From the NCBI GenBank assembly GCA_905221605.1, contig CAJNDS010002585.1:287844-351843 (forward strand): a stretch of 64,000 bases of DNA, in the 5' to 3' direction. A program made the translations under genes and the position numbers. The stretch is from Symbiodinium natans (Eukaryota; Sar; Dinophyceae; Suessiales; Symbiodiniaceae). This document shows, in pieces, positions 48,635 through 58,554 of this stretch (positions are counted from its first letter, which is position 1; every line of letters begins with the position of its first letter). Under the pieces are notes generated by a model. That model was not told the origin of the DNA. It worked only from the letters and a program-made list of their open reading frames with translations, and did not search any database.

Positions 48635-48949
48635 GTAAGTGTCCTTCCCGAGTCCCTTAAGGTTTAGGGGTTGGGGGCAAAGGGAGAGACTGCACAGACC
48701 CCTAAACCCTAAACCCTAAACCCCAAACCCTAAACCCTAAACCCTAAACCCCAAACCCCAAACCCTAAACCCTAAACCCGTAAAACCCTAAAGCCTTTTA
48801 AGCCCCTTTAAGCCCCTTTAAGCCCCTTTAAAGCCCCTTTAAAACCCTTTAAACCCTTTAAAACCCTTTAAACCCCTTTAAAACCCTTTAAGCCCCTTTA
48901 AGCCCCTTTAAACCCTTTAAAGCCCTTAAAACCCTTTCATCCCGCGAAG

Positions 48950-49018
48950 CCCTCAGCACAAGCAGAAGGCCTTGAAACAAAGAAAGCCAACCCCAGGCTT
49001 GCTCGGCTCGAAGAGTAG
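48950..49018 (+). CDS. Terminal exon, unknown protein
   Basis: Acceptor CCGCGAAG. Reads PSAQAEGLETKKANPRL then ARLEE to TAG 49016-49018. C-rich array on the left, TTTAGGG array on the right. Confidence 0.45.
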   Translation, partial: PSAQAEGLETKKANPRLARLEE

Positions 49019-49185
49019 GCTTAGGGTTTAGGGTTTAGGGTTTAGGGTTTAGGGTTTAGGGTTTAGGGTTTAGGGTTTAGGGTCTAGTGCTTAGAGTTTA
49101 GGTTCTAGGGCTTGGGGTTTCGGGCCTGGGTTAGGAAAAGAAAGGGTTCAGAGAGTCAGGGTCATTTGAGCCCATTTGGTCGCAG

Positions 49186-49376
49186 GGTTGAAAACCTGGA
49201 GTTTTGGAAGTCAGAGGTGGAGATGCTGTGCTGCTTGGAGGTTCATGTTTCATCATAAGTGGTGTTTATCCGTAGGGTAGCTATAGTGATAGGTCATAAG
49301 CCAACTTCGGGCTCTTAGAACACTACCTAGGTAGCCACCCACGAACCTCCAAGTCGCCTTAAACCCTAGACCCTAA
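49186..49376 (+). CDS. Gene end with a T1 intron
   Basis: Exon 49186-49232 (acceptor GGTCGCAG) reads VENLEFWKSEVEMLC. Intron 49233-49353 (GC-AG, 121 nt) is a T1 element. Exon 49354-49376 reads FALNPRP and stops at TAA 49374-49376 inside a CCCTAAA unit. Phase is kept. Confidence 0.48.
49233..49353. mobile_element. T1 element acting as an intron
   Basis: GCTTGGAGGTTCATG to ACGAACCTCCAAG. Confidence 0.82.
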
Positions 49377-49404
49377 ACCCCAAACTTTACACACGAAACC
49401 CTAC

Positions 49405-49508
49405 AGTTCGGGTTTAGGGTTTAGGGTTTAGGGTTTAGGGTTTAGGGTTTAGGGTTTAGGGTTTAGGGTTTAGGGTTTAGGGTTTAGGGTTTAGGGTTTA
49501 GGGTTTAG
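49405..49508 (+). repeat. TTTAGGG tract
   Basis: About 14 perfect units. Confidence 0.95.
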
Positions 49509-49717
49509 GTTTTTGCCAAGTCCTCACCCTCGACCCCTGCACCCCGCCCCACCCGACCTCCAGACTGCAAGCCTCCAAAGGAGTTGAGGGCTGAGGGTTG
49601 AGGGCTTAGGGAGGTAGGCTTTGGGGTTGAGGGTTTAGGGGATGTTTAGGGTATAGGGATGTTAGGGTTTAGGGTTTAGGGTTTAGGGATGTTCAGGGTT
49701 ATTTAGGGTTTAGGAAG

Positions 49718-49829
49718 TCCGATCCCTCTCACGTGGAGGCTGCGGGTGCCGAAGATCCTGGGCCTCGATGTCATCGTCACCAAGACGGCACCGGGAGGCA
49801 ACACACACAAAAACCCCCTGTACCCGTAG
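49718..49829 (+). CDS. Terminal exon, unknown protein
   Basis: Acceptor TTAGGAAG. Reads PIPLTWRLRVPKILGLD then VIVTKTAPGGNTHKNPL and YP to TAG 49827-49829. One of the most protein-like short exons. C-terminal end of an unidentified protein. Confidence 0.5.
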
Positions 49830-50190
49830 TTTAGGGTTTAGGGTTTAGGGTTTAGGGTTTAGTGTTTAGGGCTGAGGGTTTAGGAAACCCTAAACCCTAA
49901 ACATTAACTCATTAACAGGCTTAGGATGCTGCCACCCCAAACCTTGCACCCCACAGCCTCAATCGGAGGCATGGGCTCAAGCAGAGTCAGATTGTTGCCG
50001 GACTCAGTTGTGCTTTCAAGCTCCGTACAGTGCTTCAAGGTGAACCCTTTTCTGCTGCGACATAGAAACCGGCCCCAAAACAGCAGACCTTATTCGGACA
50101 GGCTGGCAACCATAGCCCAAACGTGCAGTGATGTTGTATGGTTGCTGCCCACATCAAATAGTGACCAGTATCAGCCGGGGATCTTTTGCC

Positions 50191-51508
50191 ATGGGTGCCA
50201 AGAAGAAAGAAAAGGCGGCGCCCGTGCCGGTTGCCTCCAAGAGTGCATTTTGCTTCCCTGACCCAGACAGGACAGTCCAGCTTTCCGTGCCGGCGGTGGC
50301 GCCACCAGTCGACTTCGAGGAGGACTACATCCCCAGAATTTTTACTTTTGTTAATACAAAACCCAAGAGGATATTAGAAATATTTATTTTAATTAAGGTT
50401 CTAAGGGGAGTATAGAGGAGGGAGCGGCCACGGATGACGCCAACCTGACCTCCCTGGCGAATGGCCTGCCACGAAAAGTCCAGCTACAGCACCTCCCGCT
50501 CTTGACCCACCCTGTCAGAATCAGTGCCATCGACAACTTCTTGACTGAGGAAGAGTGCCTGGGTTGGATCGCCTGGGGAGAGGGGAAGGGTTTTGAGGAG
50601 GCCAAGCAGAAGGCCAACTCGGTGTACGCCCACCGGGACAACGGCCGGATCGAGTTCAGCAGTCCTGACATTGCTTATCTACTCTGGCTGCGGATCAAGA
50701 ACTTCGTCCCCGACTACGTGGGGAAACCTCCCCGGGCCGCCCTCGGCTGCTCGCCGCGCATCCGCGTCTACCGCTACGTCAAGGGCCAGCGCTTCGGCCA
50801 GCATGTGGACGGAAGCCGCGACGAACCGGAGATGGGTGGGCGCACACACTTTACCGTGCTCGTGTACCTGAATGGCGGCCACCGTGAGTCCAAGGACCTG
50901 CAGGTGCGCGGGGGCGAGACGGTCTTCTGGAAGGATCACGATGGCAAGCGCCCTGCGCTTGCTTTTCCACCCACTCGAGGTGTTTGCCTCTTTCATGGCC
51001 ACGGCGATGAGTGCATGACCCACGAGGGTGCAGGCGTGGAGGAGGGTGTGAAATACGTTCTTCGCACTGACGTCGTGTACGAGCTGGAAAAGTAACTAGT
51101 AACTAGTATCCAAAGAGCCCAATACCCCTTAATTAAGGAAGATTCCTTAAATCAGAATCAGGATCCCTTTAACATACAGCGTAGATTCCTTAGTTAAGGG
51201 GTATTGTGCTCTTAGGGTAGATACCTGCGCTGAGCTTTTTCCTCGGAGGGGTGAGGCTGCCGTTTTCCTTCGAGGGATTCCACACGATGCAGCTGTACAG
51301 AGCGCCAGCCGAGTAAAGACTTCTCTTCTTGCAGGTTTAGGGTTTAGGGTTTCGGCTCAGGGGCAGATGGTAAGTGGGTTGCAAGTACCCTAAATAAAGT
51401 TGCAACCAGGTATACTTATAGTAAATATCCGAATTACTCAGCACCCCCAAGCGCTCAACCCCTTGACCCCACTAAAAACAGCCCATGAACCTCCAAGTAC
51501 CTAGGTAA
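50191..51508 (+). CDS. 2-oxoglutarate/Fe(II) dioxygenase, prolyl-4-hydroxylase type
   Basis: ATG 50191 (GCCATGGG). Exon 1 50191-50319, lysine-rich N-terminus (MGAKKKEKAAPVPV). Intron 1 50320-50417 (GA-AG, 98 nt) is a T6 introner. Exon 2 50418-51091 holds the whole catalytic domain: iron ligands His172 and Asp174 (QHVDGS) and His245 (CMTHEG), with the basic 2-oxoglutarate-binding residue in GVKYVLRTD (Lys255/Arg259). This HxD...H...R/K set is the signature of the family, which hydroxylates prolyl or other side chains. In the unspliced frame a TAA at 51093 ends it (residue 268), the usual place for the family. But GT at 51092 starts a possible T3 intron (51092-51215), after which DTCAELFPRRGEAAVFL continues to 51334, then a GTTTAGGG-T1 intron (51335-51497) and a short end VPR with TAA 51506-51508 (310 residues). 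No signal peptide seen; substrate unknown. Confidence 0.85.
50320..50417. mobile_element. T6 introner
   Basis: CTACATCCCCAGAATTTTTA to AAGGGGAGTATAG, flanked by AGGAGGA and AGGAGGG. Intron GA-AG; the donor lies in the duplicated target, the acceptor at the element end. An alternative placement shifts it by three bases. Confidence 0.88.
51092..51215. mobile_element. T3 element, probable intron over the apparent stop
   Basis: AAAGAGCCCAATACCCCTTA to AAGGGGTATTGTGCTCTTAG. GTAACTAG just before it would be the donor. Confidence 0.75.
51366..51499. mobile_element. T1 element, left end lost
   Basis: TTGCAAGTACCCTAAATAAA in the core, CCCATGAACCTCCAAGTA on the right; the left end is replaced by TTTAGGG units. 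Confidence 0.65.
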
Positions 51509-51630
51509 ATATCTTACGTTTTCCTTTTTTGGGGTTTAAGAGGATCCGATTTAGGAATATCTTTCAGAGGATTTTTTCAGCACCATCCCAGGTAATCGTA
51601 GAACCCTAAACCCTAAGCCCTAAACCCCAG

Positions 51631-51705
51631 GAACCTCTCGAGCATGGTCCCGGGGACGGTTTTTTTACTCCCGAGTCTGCGGGTATTCGGTTTGGGCTGA
51701 GATAA
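51631..51705 (+). CDS. Terminal exon, unknown protein
   Basis: Acceptor ACCCCAG after CCCTAAA units. Reads EPLEHGPGDGFFTPESA then GIRFGLR to TAA 51703-51705. Confidence 0.45.
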   Translation, partial: EPLEHGPGDGFFTPESAGIRFGLR

Positions 51706-51819
51706 GTTAGGGTTTAGGTTTTAGGATTTAGGGTTTGTGGGGTTCAGGGCTTAGGGCCTAGGGCCTAGGGCTTAGGGTTTAGGATTTTCGCTCTCAGAAA
51801 TCGGGTGGAGGGTTAAAAG

Positions 51820-51905
51820 GTACGGGCAATAGCACGCTGAGGCTGAACACGCCAGAGCATGCCTTGAGCTTCGAGCGCAATGACTTACACCCCCCAAGTC
51901 CTTAA
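51820..51905 (+). CDS. Terminal exon, unknown protein
   Basis: Acceptor GTTAAAAG. Reads TGNSTLRLNTPEHALSF then ERNDLHPPSP to TAA 51903-51905. Confidence 0.45.
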
Positions 51906-51924
51906 ACCATAAGTCCCTATACCC

Positions 51925-52028
51925 AAAGAGCCCAATACCCCTTAATCAAGGAATGAACCTGAAATTCTAAAGGGATCCTTATTATGATTTATGGAAGAGT
52001 CCTTAATTAAGGGGTATGGGGCTCTTAG
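51925..52028. mobile_element. T3 element, complete
   Basis: AAAGAGCCCAATACCCCTTA to AAGGGGTATGGGGCTCTTAG; flanks CTATACCC and GGGTATAG extend the inverted repeat. Confidence 0.85.
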
Positions 52029-52039
52029 GGGTATAGCCT

Positions 52040-52275
52040 GAGTCCCTAAACCCCAAAGCCTAAGCCCTAAACCTAAACCCTAGACCCTAAACCCTAAACC
52101 CTAAACCCTAAACCCTAAACCCTAAACCCCAAACCCCAAACCCCAGACCCTAAACCCTAAACCCTAAACCCTAAACCCTAAACCCTAAACCCTAAACCCT
52201 AAACCCTAAACCCTAAACCCTAAACCCTAAACCCTAAACCCTAAACCCTAAACCCTAAACCCTAAACCCTAAACC
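52040..52275 (-). repeat. Long CCCTAAA tract
   Basis: About 32 units, the last 18 or so perfect. Confidence 0.97.
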
Positions 52276-52334
52276 CTAACTCAACGCTAGCCTGAATTCC
52301 GACTCTCTGGATTCAGACCTTGCGAACCCCGTTT

Positions 52335-52590
52335 AAGGGGCAAAGGGAGGGACCCCTAGAAGGGTTTAGGGTTTAGGGTTTAGGGTTTAGGGGGACCCTT
52401 TAGCCTTATTCTCCTATGTAACCCCTACATAGTCCCTATATACCTCAGTAGCTCCCCAAGTAAGCCCTAAAATACCCCCAAACCCCAAACCCCAAACCCC
52501 AAACCCCAAACCCCAAACCCCAAACCCTAAACCCTAAACCCTAAACCCTAAACCCTTTTGTCCCTCATGAGGGCCCCTCCTTATAAGTCC
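52335..52590. repeat. T8-like element carrying telomere tracts
   Basis: AGGGAGGGACCCCTAGAAGG is followed by TTTAGGG units, then GGGGACCCTTTAGCC; C-rich units interrupt the other half. Confidence 0.45.
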
Positions 52591-52740
52591 CTTGACCCAA
52601 AACCCCTTTGGACCTCGGCTACCGCAGAGGCGGCGCAGGGCCTTGGCCATTCCTCCTTGAGGCCGCCCTCGGGGTGGAGGGGGCAGTAGGGTTTAGGGTT
52701 TAGGGTTTAGGGTTTAGGGCTGCAAAGGGCTTGGGGTTCA

Positions 52741-52915
52741 GAATCAAGGGACCGCAGGAGGGACCGGTGACCCGTGCAAGGGACCTTAGGGGATATTTAG
52801 CTACATAGGGACTACATTAGGCATATTATAGGGGGTATACATAGGTTACATAGGGGAATGAAATTGAGGATCCCTTCTAGGGGTCCCTCCTGATAATATA
52901 CCCCTTAATTCAATA
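52741..52915. repeat. T8-like element
   Basis: AAGGGACCGCAGGAGGGACC and CTTCTAGGGGTCCCTCCTG with TATAGGGGGTATAC inside. Confidence 0.45.
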
Positions 52916-53006
52916 AAGGTCAAAAGAGGTTCGGGTTTAGGGCTCAGCTTTTTTTTTTTTTTTTCGGGTTTGGGGTGTCGGACGATCGACTTGCCGGTTC
53001 GGAGCC

Positions 53007-53087
53007 CTAAACCCTAAACCCTAAACCCTAAACCCTAAACCCTAAACCCTAAACCCTAAACCCTAAACCCTAAACCCTAAACCCTAA
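53007..53087 (-). repeat. CCCTAAA tract
   Basis: Eleven perfect units. The intergenic space 52030-53230 holds telomere tracts and T8 scraps only. Confidence 0.95.
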
Positions 53088-53231
53088 AGGGAATTCGAAG
53101 ACTTGGTGCCATAGTAGATAGCCCCTCAAAGCGTATCGGTATACATCGAGGAATCCAAGCCTGGGCTTGAGGGAGCTTGGGGTTCCGGGTTGATAGGGTT
53201 TATGGGGGGTTTAGGGTTTAAGGTTTAGGGC

Positions 53232-53312
53232 TACTGGAAGGTTCTTGGGTAATGATAAGCAGGGCTATAAGCACCCGAACAAAGGATTTCACCAGTTATG
53301 ACTATAGTTATC
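53232..53312. mobile_element. T1 element cut off by a CCCTAAA tract
   Basis: Left end CTACTGGAAGGTTCTTGGG and the family core; at ATAGTTAT the sequence turns abruptly into (CCCTAAA)n and the right half is missing. Confidence 0.75.
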
Positions 53313-53483
53313 TAAACCCTAAACCCTAAACCCTAAACCCTAAACCCTATACCCTAAACCCTAAACCCCAAACCCTAAACCCTAAACCCTAAACCCTAAA
53401 CCCTAAACCCTAAACCCTAAACCCTAGTTTTTATTCGCTCTTTGGAGATGGTGCTGCAGAACCCTAGTTTTTGTTGCTCTCAG

Positions 53484-53584
53484 GATGCCTCGGGTTTCAT
53501 AAGGCTTGGGCCACACATCTGTTCAAGCGAGTTTGGGCCTTGTCCTTCAGCCCGAAGGCATGGAAAAGACGTCCCCAAAAAGGG
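53484..53584 (+). CDS. Possible exon, unknown protein
   Basis: Acceptor GCTCTCAG, donor GTGTAGGG. Two frames are open: CLGFHKAWATHLFKRVW, ALSFSPKAWKRRPQKG, or DASGFIRLGPHICSSEF. Confidence 0.35.
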
Positions 53585-53639
53585 TGTAGGGTTTAGACAG
53601 GGGTTTAGGGTTTTCCAAAGCAGGGGTTTAGGGTTTAGG

Positions 53640-53890
53640 GTTTTAGGGTGTTAGGGTGTTAGGGTGTTAGGGTGTTAGGGTGTAGGGTTTAGGGTTTTAG
53701 GGTTTAGACAGGGGTTTAGGGTTTTAGGGCTTTAGGGCTGTAGGGCTTTAGGGTTTTAGGGTTTTAGGGCTTTAGGGTTTTGGGGCTTTAGGGTTTTAGG
53801 GTTTTCGGGTTTTAGGGTTTTAGGGTCTTAGGGCTTTAGGGATTTTGGGTTTTAGGGTTTTAGGGTTTTTGGGTTTTAGGGTTTTAGGGT
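53640..53890 (+). repeat. TTTTAGGG variant array
   Basis: About 28 units of GGGTTTTA and variants (GGGCTTTA, GGGTGTTA). Confidence 0.93.
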
Positions 53891-54007
53891 CGGAGAAGGT
53901 CCGACAGGGCTAGAGGGTTCTAGGGCTTGGGGCTGAGAGGGTTTAAGGTTTGAGGGTCCTTAAGCCAGGGTCTTCCGGGGCCGTCAGTTGTGAACCCAGC
54001 TTGACCC

Positions 54008-54166
54008 TATTGTCATGGGTTCCCCTACTACCCCCTCTCTACCCCCCCTAGTCCCCCCCTTAAAGAACCTTAATTAGGCTCAAGTATCCCGAACAAACCT
54101 TAATTAGGAGGGAACCTAGGGGGGGGTAGTATAGAGGGGGGTAGTAGGGGAAGCCATGATATTGCC
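54008..54166. mobile_element. T9 element
   Basis: TATTGTCATGGGTTCCCCTA and TAGGGGAAGCCATGATATTG are inverted, with CTACCCCC runs inside. Confidence 0.85.
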
Positions 54167-54225
54167 AAGACCCTAAACCCTGAACCCTGAACAAACCCGA
54201 CACAGAAATCTTCACAGAAATCCCC

Positions 54226-54262
54226 AAAGAGCCCAATACCCCTTAATTAAGGAATATTCCTT
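54226..54262. mobile_element. T3 left end, truncated by an AAG repeat
   Basis: AAAGAGCCCAATACCCCTTA followed by AAAGAAGAAGAAG text. Confidence 0.7.
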
Positions 54263-54302
54263 TAAAAAGAATAAGAAAAAGAAGAAAAAGAAGAAGAAGA
54301 AG

Positions 54303-54373
54303 GTGAATCGCTTCCCGGCTCTCGGCCTGCGCGCACCCAGCGACGCAGCGACGAAGCTCGCGGTCCGCTGCCG
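54303..54373 (+). CDS. Possible exon after a lysine-coding AAG repeat
   Basis: Reads VNRFPALGLRAPSDAAT then KLAVRCR. The frame is open through the preceding AAG repeat (polylysine), which may itself be coding or an acceptor region. Confidence 0.35.
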
Positions 54374-54412
54374 GGGGGGGGGCACCCAAAAACCCTAAAA
54401 CCCTAAACCTAT

Positions 54413-54499
54413 ATCCCCCTTGGGAGTTTTTTTTGTTTATTTAAAACCCAAGAGATATTAAACATATTATTTTCAATAAGGTTCTAAGGGGAGTATAGA
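54413..54499. mobile_element. T6 element inside telomere repeats, no gene around it
   Basis: CTATATCCCCCTTGGGAG to TTCTAAGGGGAGTATAG, the same sequence as the two T6 introns, with CCCTAAAAC text on both sides. Confidence 0.9.
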
Positions 54500-54619
54500 A
54501 ACCCTAAAACCCTAAAACCCTAAAACCCCAAAGACCTAAAACCCTAAAACCCTAAACCCTAGAGACGAGCGCGCTGGTTTTTGGGCTCTGTTTTTTTTCG
54601 TACTGTAGGTGTTTTTGTT

Positions 54620-55170
54620 GTTTACTGAATAGGGTGGTTATTGCGGTGTTCGTAGGGTGTTTGTAGTTCTTTTGTTGATAGGGTGTTTATGGTTTTTTAC
54701 CGGGCGTTTGCAAGGATTTTATAGGGTGTTTGATAGGGTTTGTATAGGGTGTTTATGGGGTTTTATAGGGTGTTCATGGGGTTTGATAGGGTGTTTGTAA
54801 GTTTTTTTAGAGTGTGTTTGAATTCGTAGGGTTTTTTGCAGGGTGTTTGTAGGGTTTCACAGGGTGTTCACAGGGTTTTGATAGGTTTCTATGTGTTTTG
54901 ATAGGGCCCTTATAGGGTTTCGAAAGGATTTATGGGGTTTGTAGGGTTTATACAAGTAGGGCGTACACGCATTTTTGGGTATACAGGGTCTATTCGAGCT
55001 TCTAGTTTGGGGGGCTTATGCGGCTGATAGGGCTTTATAAGGTTCGTAGTGCTGACCGAGCTTGTATAGGGCGTTTATAGGGTTTAGCCAGGCTTGTTAA
55101 TAGGGTTTCGTATAGGACTTAAAGGGTTTATAGCTGTTAGGGTTTACAGGGCTTGTAGGGTTTAAGAAAT
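54620..55170 (+). repeat. T/G-rich degenerate array
   Basis: GGGTGTTTATAGGG, GGGTTTGATAGGG and relatives for about 550 bases, with almost no C on this strand. A loosely telomere-like array; no gene seen. Confidence 0.75.
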
Positions 55171-55499
55171 CCCTGGAGTTCAGAATTTGAAACAAGGGTT
55201 CCCATCTGAAACCTGCTCCTTGCACTCTACACCCAGAGAGCCCTAAGAGCCATCAGGGTTTCGGTTTTTCGTTTAGGGTTTAGGGTTTGTGGTTTTTGTG
55301 TTAGGGTGTCAAGCGAACGAAGCAACAAGTCCAGCTGTAAAAATGGGGACTCCTTTTTTGAAGGAGTAGGCCTTATACTATCAGTCCCTGATAGGGAATA
55401 TAGTACCCCCTGGCAAAATCCCTTTAAAGGAGCTGTTAACCCTAAACCCTAAATCCTGGCAAAAAAAATCCTAAACCCTGAGGCCTGGCAGCCCAAAGT

Positions 55500-55640
55500 A
55501 TGGTTGCAGAGGTCAGTTCATGTCCCATGGAGTGGGCTAGGCGAATGAAGGAGGTTCTGCGGTCACACTGCGCCTCCTGGGATCCTAGCCTACTTTTCGG
55601 GCCCTTGCGTAGCAAGACCCTAGGGGATGGCGCGGCAGAG
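55500..55640 (+). CDS. Exon or first exon, unknown protein
   Basis: ATG 55500; also acceptor GGTTGCAG at 55508. Reads MVAEVSSCPMEWARRMK, EVLRSHCASWDPSLLFG, PLRSKTLGDG. The right end runs into a GA microsatellite. Confidence 0.45.
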
Positions 55641-55846
55641 AGAGAGAGAGAGAGAGCGAGAAACCCTCAACCCCAAGCCTAAACCCTCGTATAAAGGGGG
55701 ACATCCCGAGGCTGAGGTCTTGGTCCAGGATCCACTTTTATCGACTCACACCTTCTAAACCCCTTAACCCTTAACCATAAGCCCTACACCCTAAACCCTA
55801 AGCCCTAAACCCCAAGCCCAAACCGTTTGTGTCGTCTGGGACGGAG

Positions 55847-55940
55847 GTCGTCCGCGACGCCTGGCAGCTTGCTGGCATGCCATCACCACTCCCGCCGACT
55901 TGCGGATGTCTAGAAGTGCTTGGAGAAAACGCTTTCCAAG
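55847..55940 (+). CDS. Internal exon, unknown protein
   Basis: Acceptor GGACGGAG, donor GTTTAGGG. 31 codons: VVRDAWQLAGMPSPLPP then TCGCLEVLGENAFQ. The frame is also open upstream (FVSSGTE). Confidence 0.5.
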
Positions 55941-56012
55941 GTTTAGGGTTTTGGGTTTAGGTTCAAGGCTTATGGTCCCAACATTCCGAGTCTTGTTACC
56001 ATGCTGCCCCAG

Positions 56013-56098
56013 CACTCTTGCTCATGACCCCCAACAAAGGCCATCTTCGTCGGTAATTGGTTTGGGCAACAGTGGGCGAAAAACAGAATATATCCGAG
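56013..56098 (+). CDS. Exon, unknown protein
   Basis: Acceptor GCCCCAG, donor GTCTTCAC. Reads TLAHDPQQRPSSSVIGL then GNSGRKTEYIR. Confidence 0.42.
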
Positions 56099-56567
56099 GT
56101 CTTCACAGACTCCATTGCATCATTGTACCGAGGGCCCTACACCCTAAGCGCCCAACCCCAAACCCCAAACCCCATGCCCTAACCCTAACCCGAACCTTTG
56201 AGGGATCTTCGGGGCTTGCTTGAGAATCAGGGGTTGGTCCGCAACTGAAGGGGTAGTGGCCCTCTACCATCCAAACCAAGCAATTCTTCTGAGGCCTTTA
56301 AGGTCTAGGGTTTAGGGTTTAGGGGTCCTGGAGTCTGGGTTCGCGCAAGGGTCAGGGAGCTGCTGGACACTGCGCCATTTTAAATCAAAAGCCGCGACAA
56401 AACTCGCAAACCCTAAGCCCTAAACCCCTTTGCCTAAACCCTAAGCCCCCCAAAAAACAGCCCGAAACACGAAACCCCTAAACAAAACCCAAACCGGGCG
56501 TGAAGCGAAACCCTAAACCCTAAGCCCTAAACCTTAAATCGTAAACTCGCTGCCTGGCCGGCCCCAG

Positions 56568-56642
56568 CTGGATACATCATTTTCTGCCCTGCGCTTTGGG
56601 GACGGGACTGTGGCCGACAAAGACTCTGGCCATGGGACATGA
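56568..56642 (+). CDS. Terminal exon, unknown protein
   Basis: Acceptor GGCCCCAG. Reads LDTSFSALRFGDGTVAD then KDSGHGT to TGA 56640-56642. Confidence 0.45.
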   Translation: MDTSFSALRFGDGTVADKDSGHGT

Positions 56643-56773
56643 GGCCAGGGTGTAGGGGGTTTAGGGTTTAGGGTTTCGGGTTTCGGGTTTAGGGTTTATG
56701 CAATCGGTCATGCGGACTGTCACGAAGCGAGACACTTGGCGACTAAACGGATTCCAATTCAGAATTAAGTGAG

Positions 56774-57166
56774 TCAGCCATCCCTTGCCTGTCTGCGGGC
56801 ACGGCGATGGGCTAACCACAGCGCCACAAAATTTGGCACAACATATGGAGTGGAAACATGAACAGAACGCATGGGAGCAAAGGGGAGCTGAGCGAACTTT
56901 CGCAAGGAGCGCCCTCCCATGACACGTCTTGCTGTACACAGAAAGGAACTATCAAGGGAACGTCTGGGTCTTACCGAAATGCTCTGTACAGCATGTACAG
57001 CATATTGGACATTCAAGGCCCTCAGAGAAGGTAGCTGAACGAACTGAATCTGCACCCCGCACATGTGCGCAAGTTGGCGAAGCACAGTGGAAAAAGTCCT
57101 GACTTGTTGATGAAGAGGCTGTCTGGCCAGCATCAAGCTGGGAAATCGGAGTTCGTGAACCCACAT
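56774..57166 (-). CDS. Possible minus-strand gene
   Basis: Longest minus-strand frame in a telomere-free stretch, 130 codons: VRTFSTVLRQLAHMCGV, QIQFVQLPSLRALNVQY, AVHAVQSISVRPRRS. A second minus frame (56952-57239) overlaps it. No family match or clear start context. Confidence 0.3.
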   Translation of the reverse strand: MWVHELRFPSLMLARQPLHQQVRTFSTVLRQLAHMCGVQIQFVQLPSLRALNVQYAVHAVQSISVRPRRSLDSSFLCTARRVMGGRSLRKFAQLPFAPMRSVHVSTPYVVPNFVALWLAHRRARRQARDG

Positions 57167-57647
57167 TGCCGGCGCCCTCTCTGTGCCATCTGGTAGCGGT
57201 GATCGCTTCCAACCAGCGACGTTGATTGGGACTAACCACCCCGTGTCAAGGGTTTAGGGTTTAGGGTGTATGGTTTGGGGTTTCGCGCAGGATACCGCAG
57301 CTCTGAAGCAAAAAAGAGGGCCTGGGGTTTGGGACTTAGTGTCGGCTTCTAATCTGAGAGCCTGAATCTATCTTTCTCTCGCCCGCTCCTTTTCCTGAAG
57401 CCTAAACGTGACAGAGCCGGGCTTGGGGGCTTTAGGGTGGTTTGGGCCAGGCGCAAGCAAAAGGCCAGTTTAGCGCTTTTGCAGGTATATGGGGCTTTTA
57501 TGGGGTTTAAGGGTCAGGGCTTTGCAGGCTTGGCGTTTCGGGCTCGTGCTGCTTGGGGCACCTTATGAGCCCCGAGCTCCAGCAGCTCTGAACCCGAAAC
57601 CCTAAACCCTAAACCCTAAACCCTAAACCCGAAAAAACCCTAAACCC

Positions 57648-57744
57648 TGAGCATTCCGAGCCTTTGAGTGCCAGAGCCTCCTCGGCAGGTGTTTTCGCAC
57701 GCAGCATAGACGGCTCGCGGCTGCCCCTGCTTTGGGGTCCGAGG
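57648..57744 (+). CDS. Exon, unknown protein
   Basis: Acceptor ATTCCGAG after CCCTAAA units. Reads PLSARASSAGVFARSID then GSRLPLLWGPRG; donor GTATTATT. Confidence 0.42.
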
Positions 57745-58097
57745 GGGAGAGTATTATTTTATTTTTGTTTCGGACGGGGGTCTTTGTTGTGGTTTGGGGT
57801 CTTCAGGGCCTTTTGGGGCCTTGAGGGCTTTTAGGGGACCTTTAGGGTTTTTAGGGCCGTTTTAATTAGGGCCTCTGGGGTTTTGAGGGCCTTGAGGGCC
57901 TTGAGGGCGTGGGTTTTCGGGTTTAGGGTCTGGGGCCTGGCCTCTGCCATCTTTTCTGGCAGCCTTTGTTATCACTAAGCCGTAGACCCTAAACCGCAAA
58001 CCCTCGCTCCATTTTAGGGTTTAGGGGGTAAGGCTTCGGGGGGGGTGCCTGGGAAAACCTGGGGCAAGCTTCGGGAACATGTCTGTGGGGGTAGCAG

Positions 58098-58298
58098 CGA
58101 ACATCGGTTTTCAGCTTGGCGCCCCTCCCGAACGAACCTTACAATGACCAGCGCATGATTGTTCTCATTGCGACGAAAAATTTCTACTAGCTTAAGAACC
58201 CACACAAAAAGTAAAGCAAACATTACTCCTTATAAGGGCAATAGAGGGGTTTTTTATTAGATGTTTTTTGGGGGTTCTTAAGCAAATAGTGGAACACC
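58098..58298 (+). CDS. Two exons across a T5 intron
   Basis: Exon 58098-58189 (acceptor GGTAGCAG) reads RTSVFSLAPLPNEPYND then QRMIVLIATKNFY. Intron 58190-58289 (GC-AG, 100 nt) is a T5 element. Exon 58290-58298 gives YGT before a consensus GTGAGC donor; read through, it stops at TGA. The hydrophobic/basic text before the splice is convincing; the tiny second exon is less so. Confidence 0.45.
58184..58291. mobile_element. T5 element acting as an intron
   Basis: CTACTAGCTTAAGAACCC and GGGGTTCTTAAGCAAATAGT. Confidence 0.82.
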
Positions 58299-58481
58299 GT
58301 GAGCTGCAGTTCAGGATTCGGAGACCTCAGCCCTAAACCATACAACCCTGAAACCGTAAATCCTGCAACCCTGATAAGCCCAAAACCCTAGACCCTAAAC
58401 CCTAAACCCAAAACTACCCAAATCTGAGGGGTTGGGGGTTGAGGCCTCCCCGCGCCGCCCTGAGCCCTCAGCCTTCAGAAA

Positions 58482-58554
58482 ATGGCATCCTCACAGGTCT
58501 GCCACGTAGGGGCTCATCTCCGCCACCTTCTGCCGTGGCTCTTGCGTGGTCATG
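58482..58554 (+). CDS. Probable first exon of a small gene
   Basis: ATG 58482 (AAAATGGC). Reads MASSQVCHVGAHLRHLL then PWLLRGH; donor GTAGCCC, followed by CCCTAAA units. Confidence 0.42.

Noticed and set aside
50128-50415. A 95-residue protein ending in the T6 element
   Set aside because: The C-terminal 30 residues are element sequence; the same peptide-like text appears in the 44709 frame because both read through T6.
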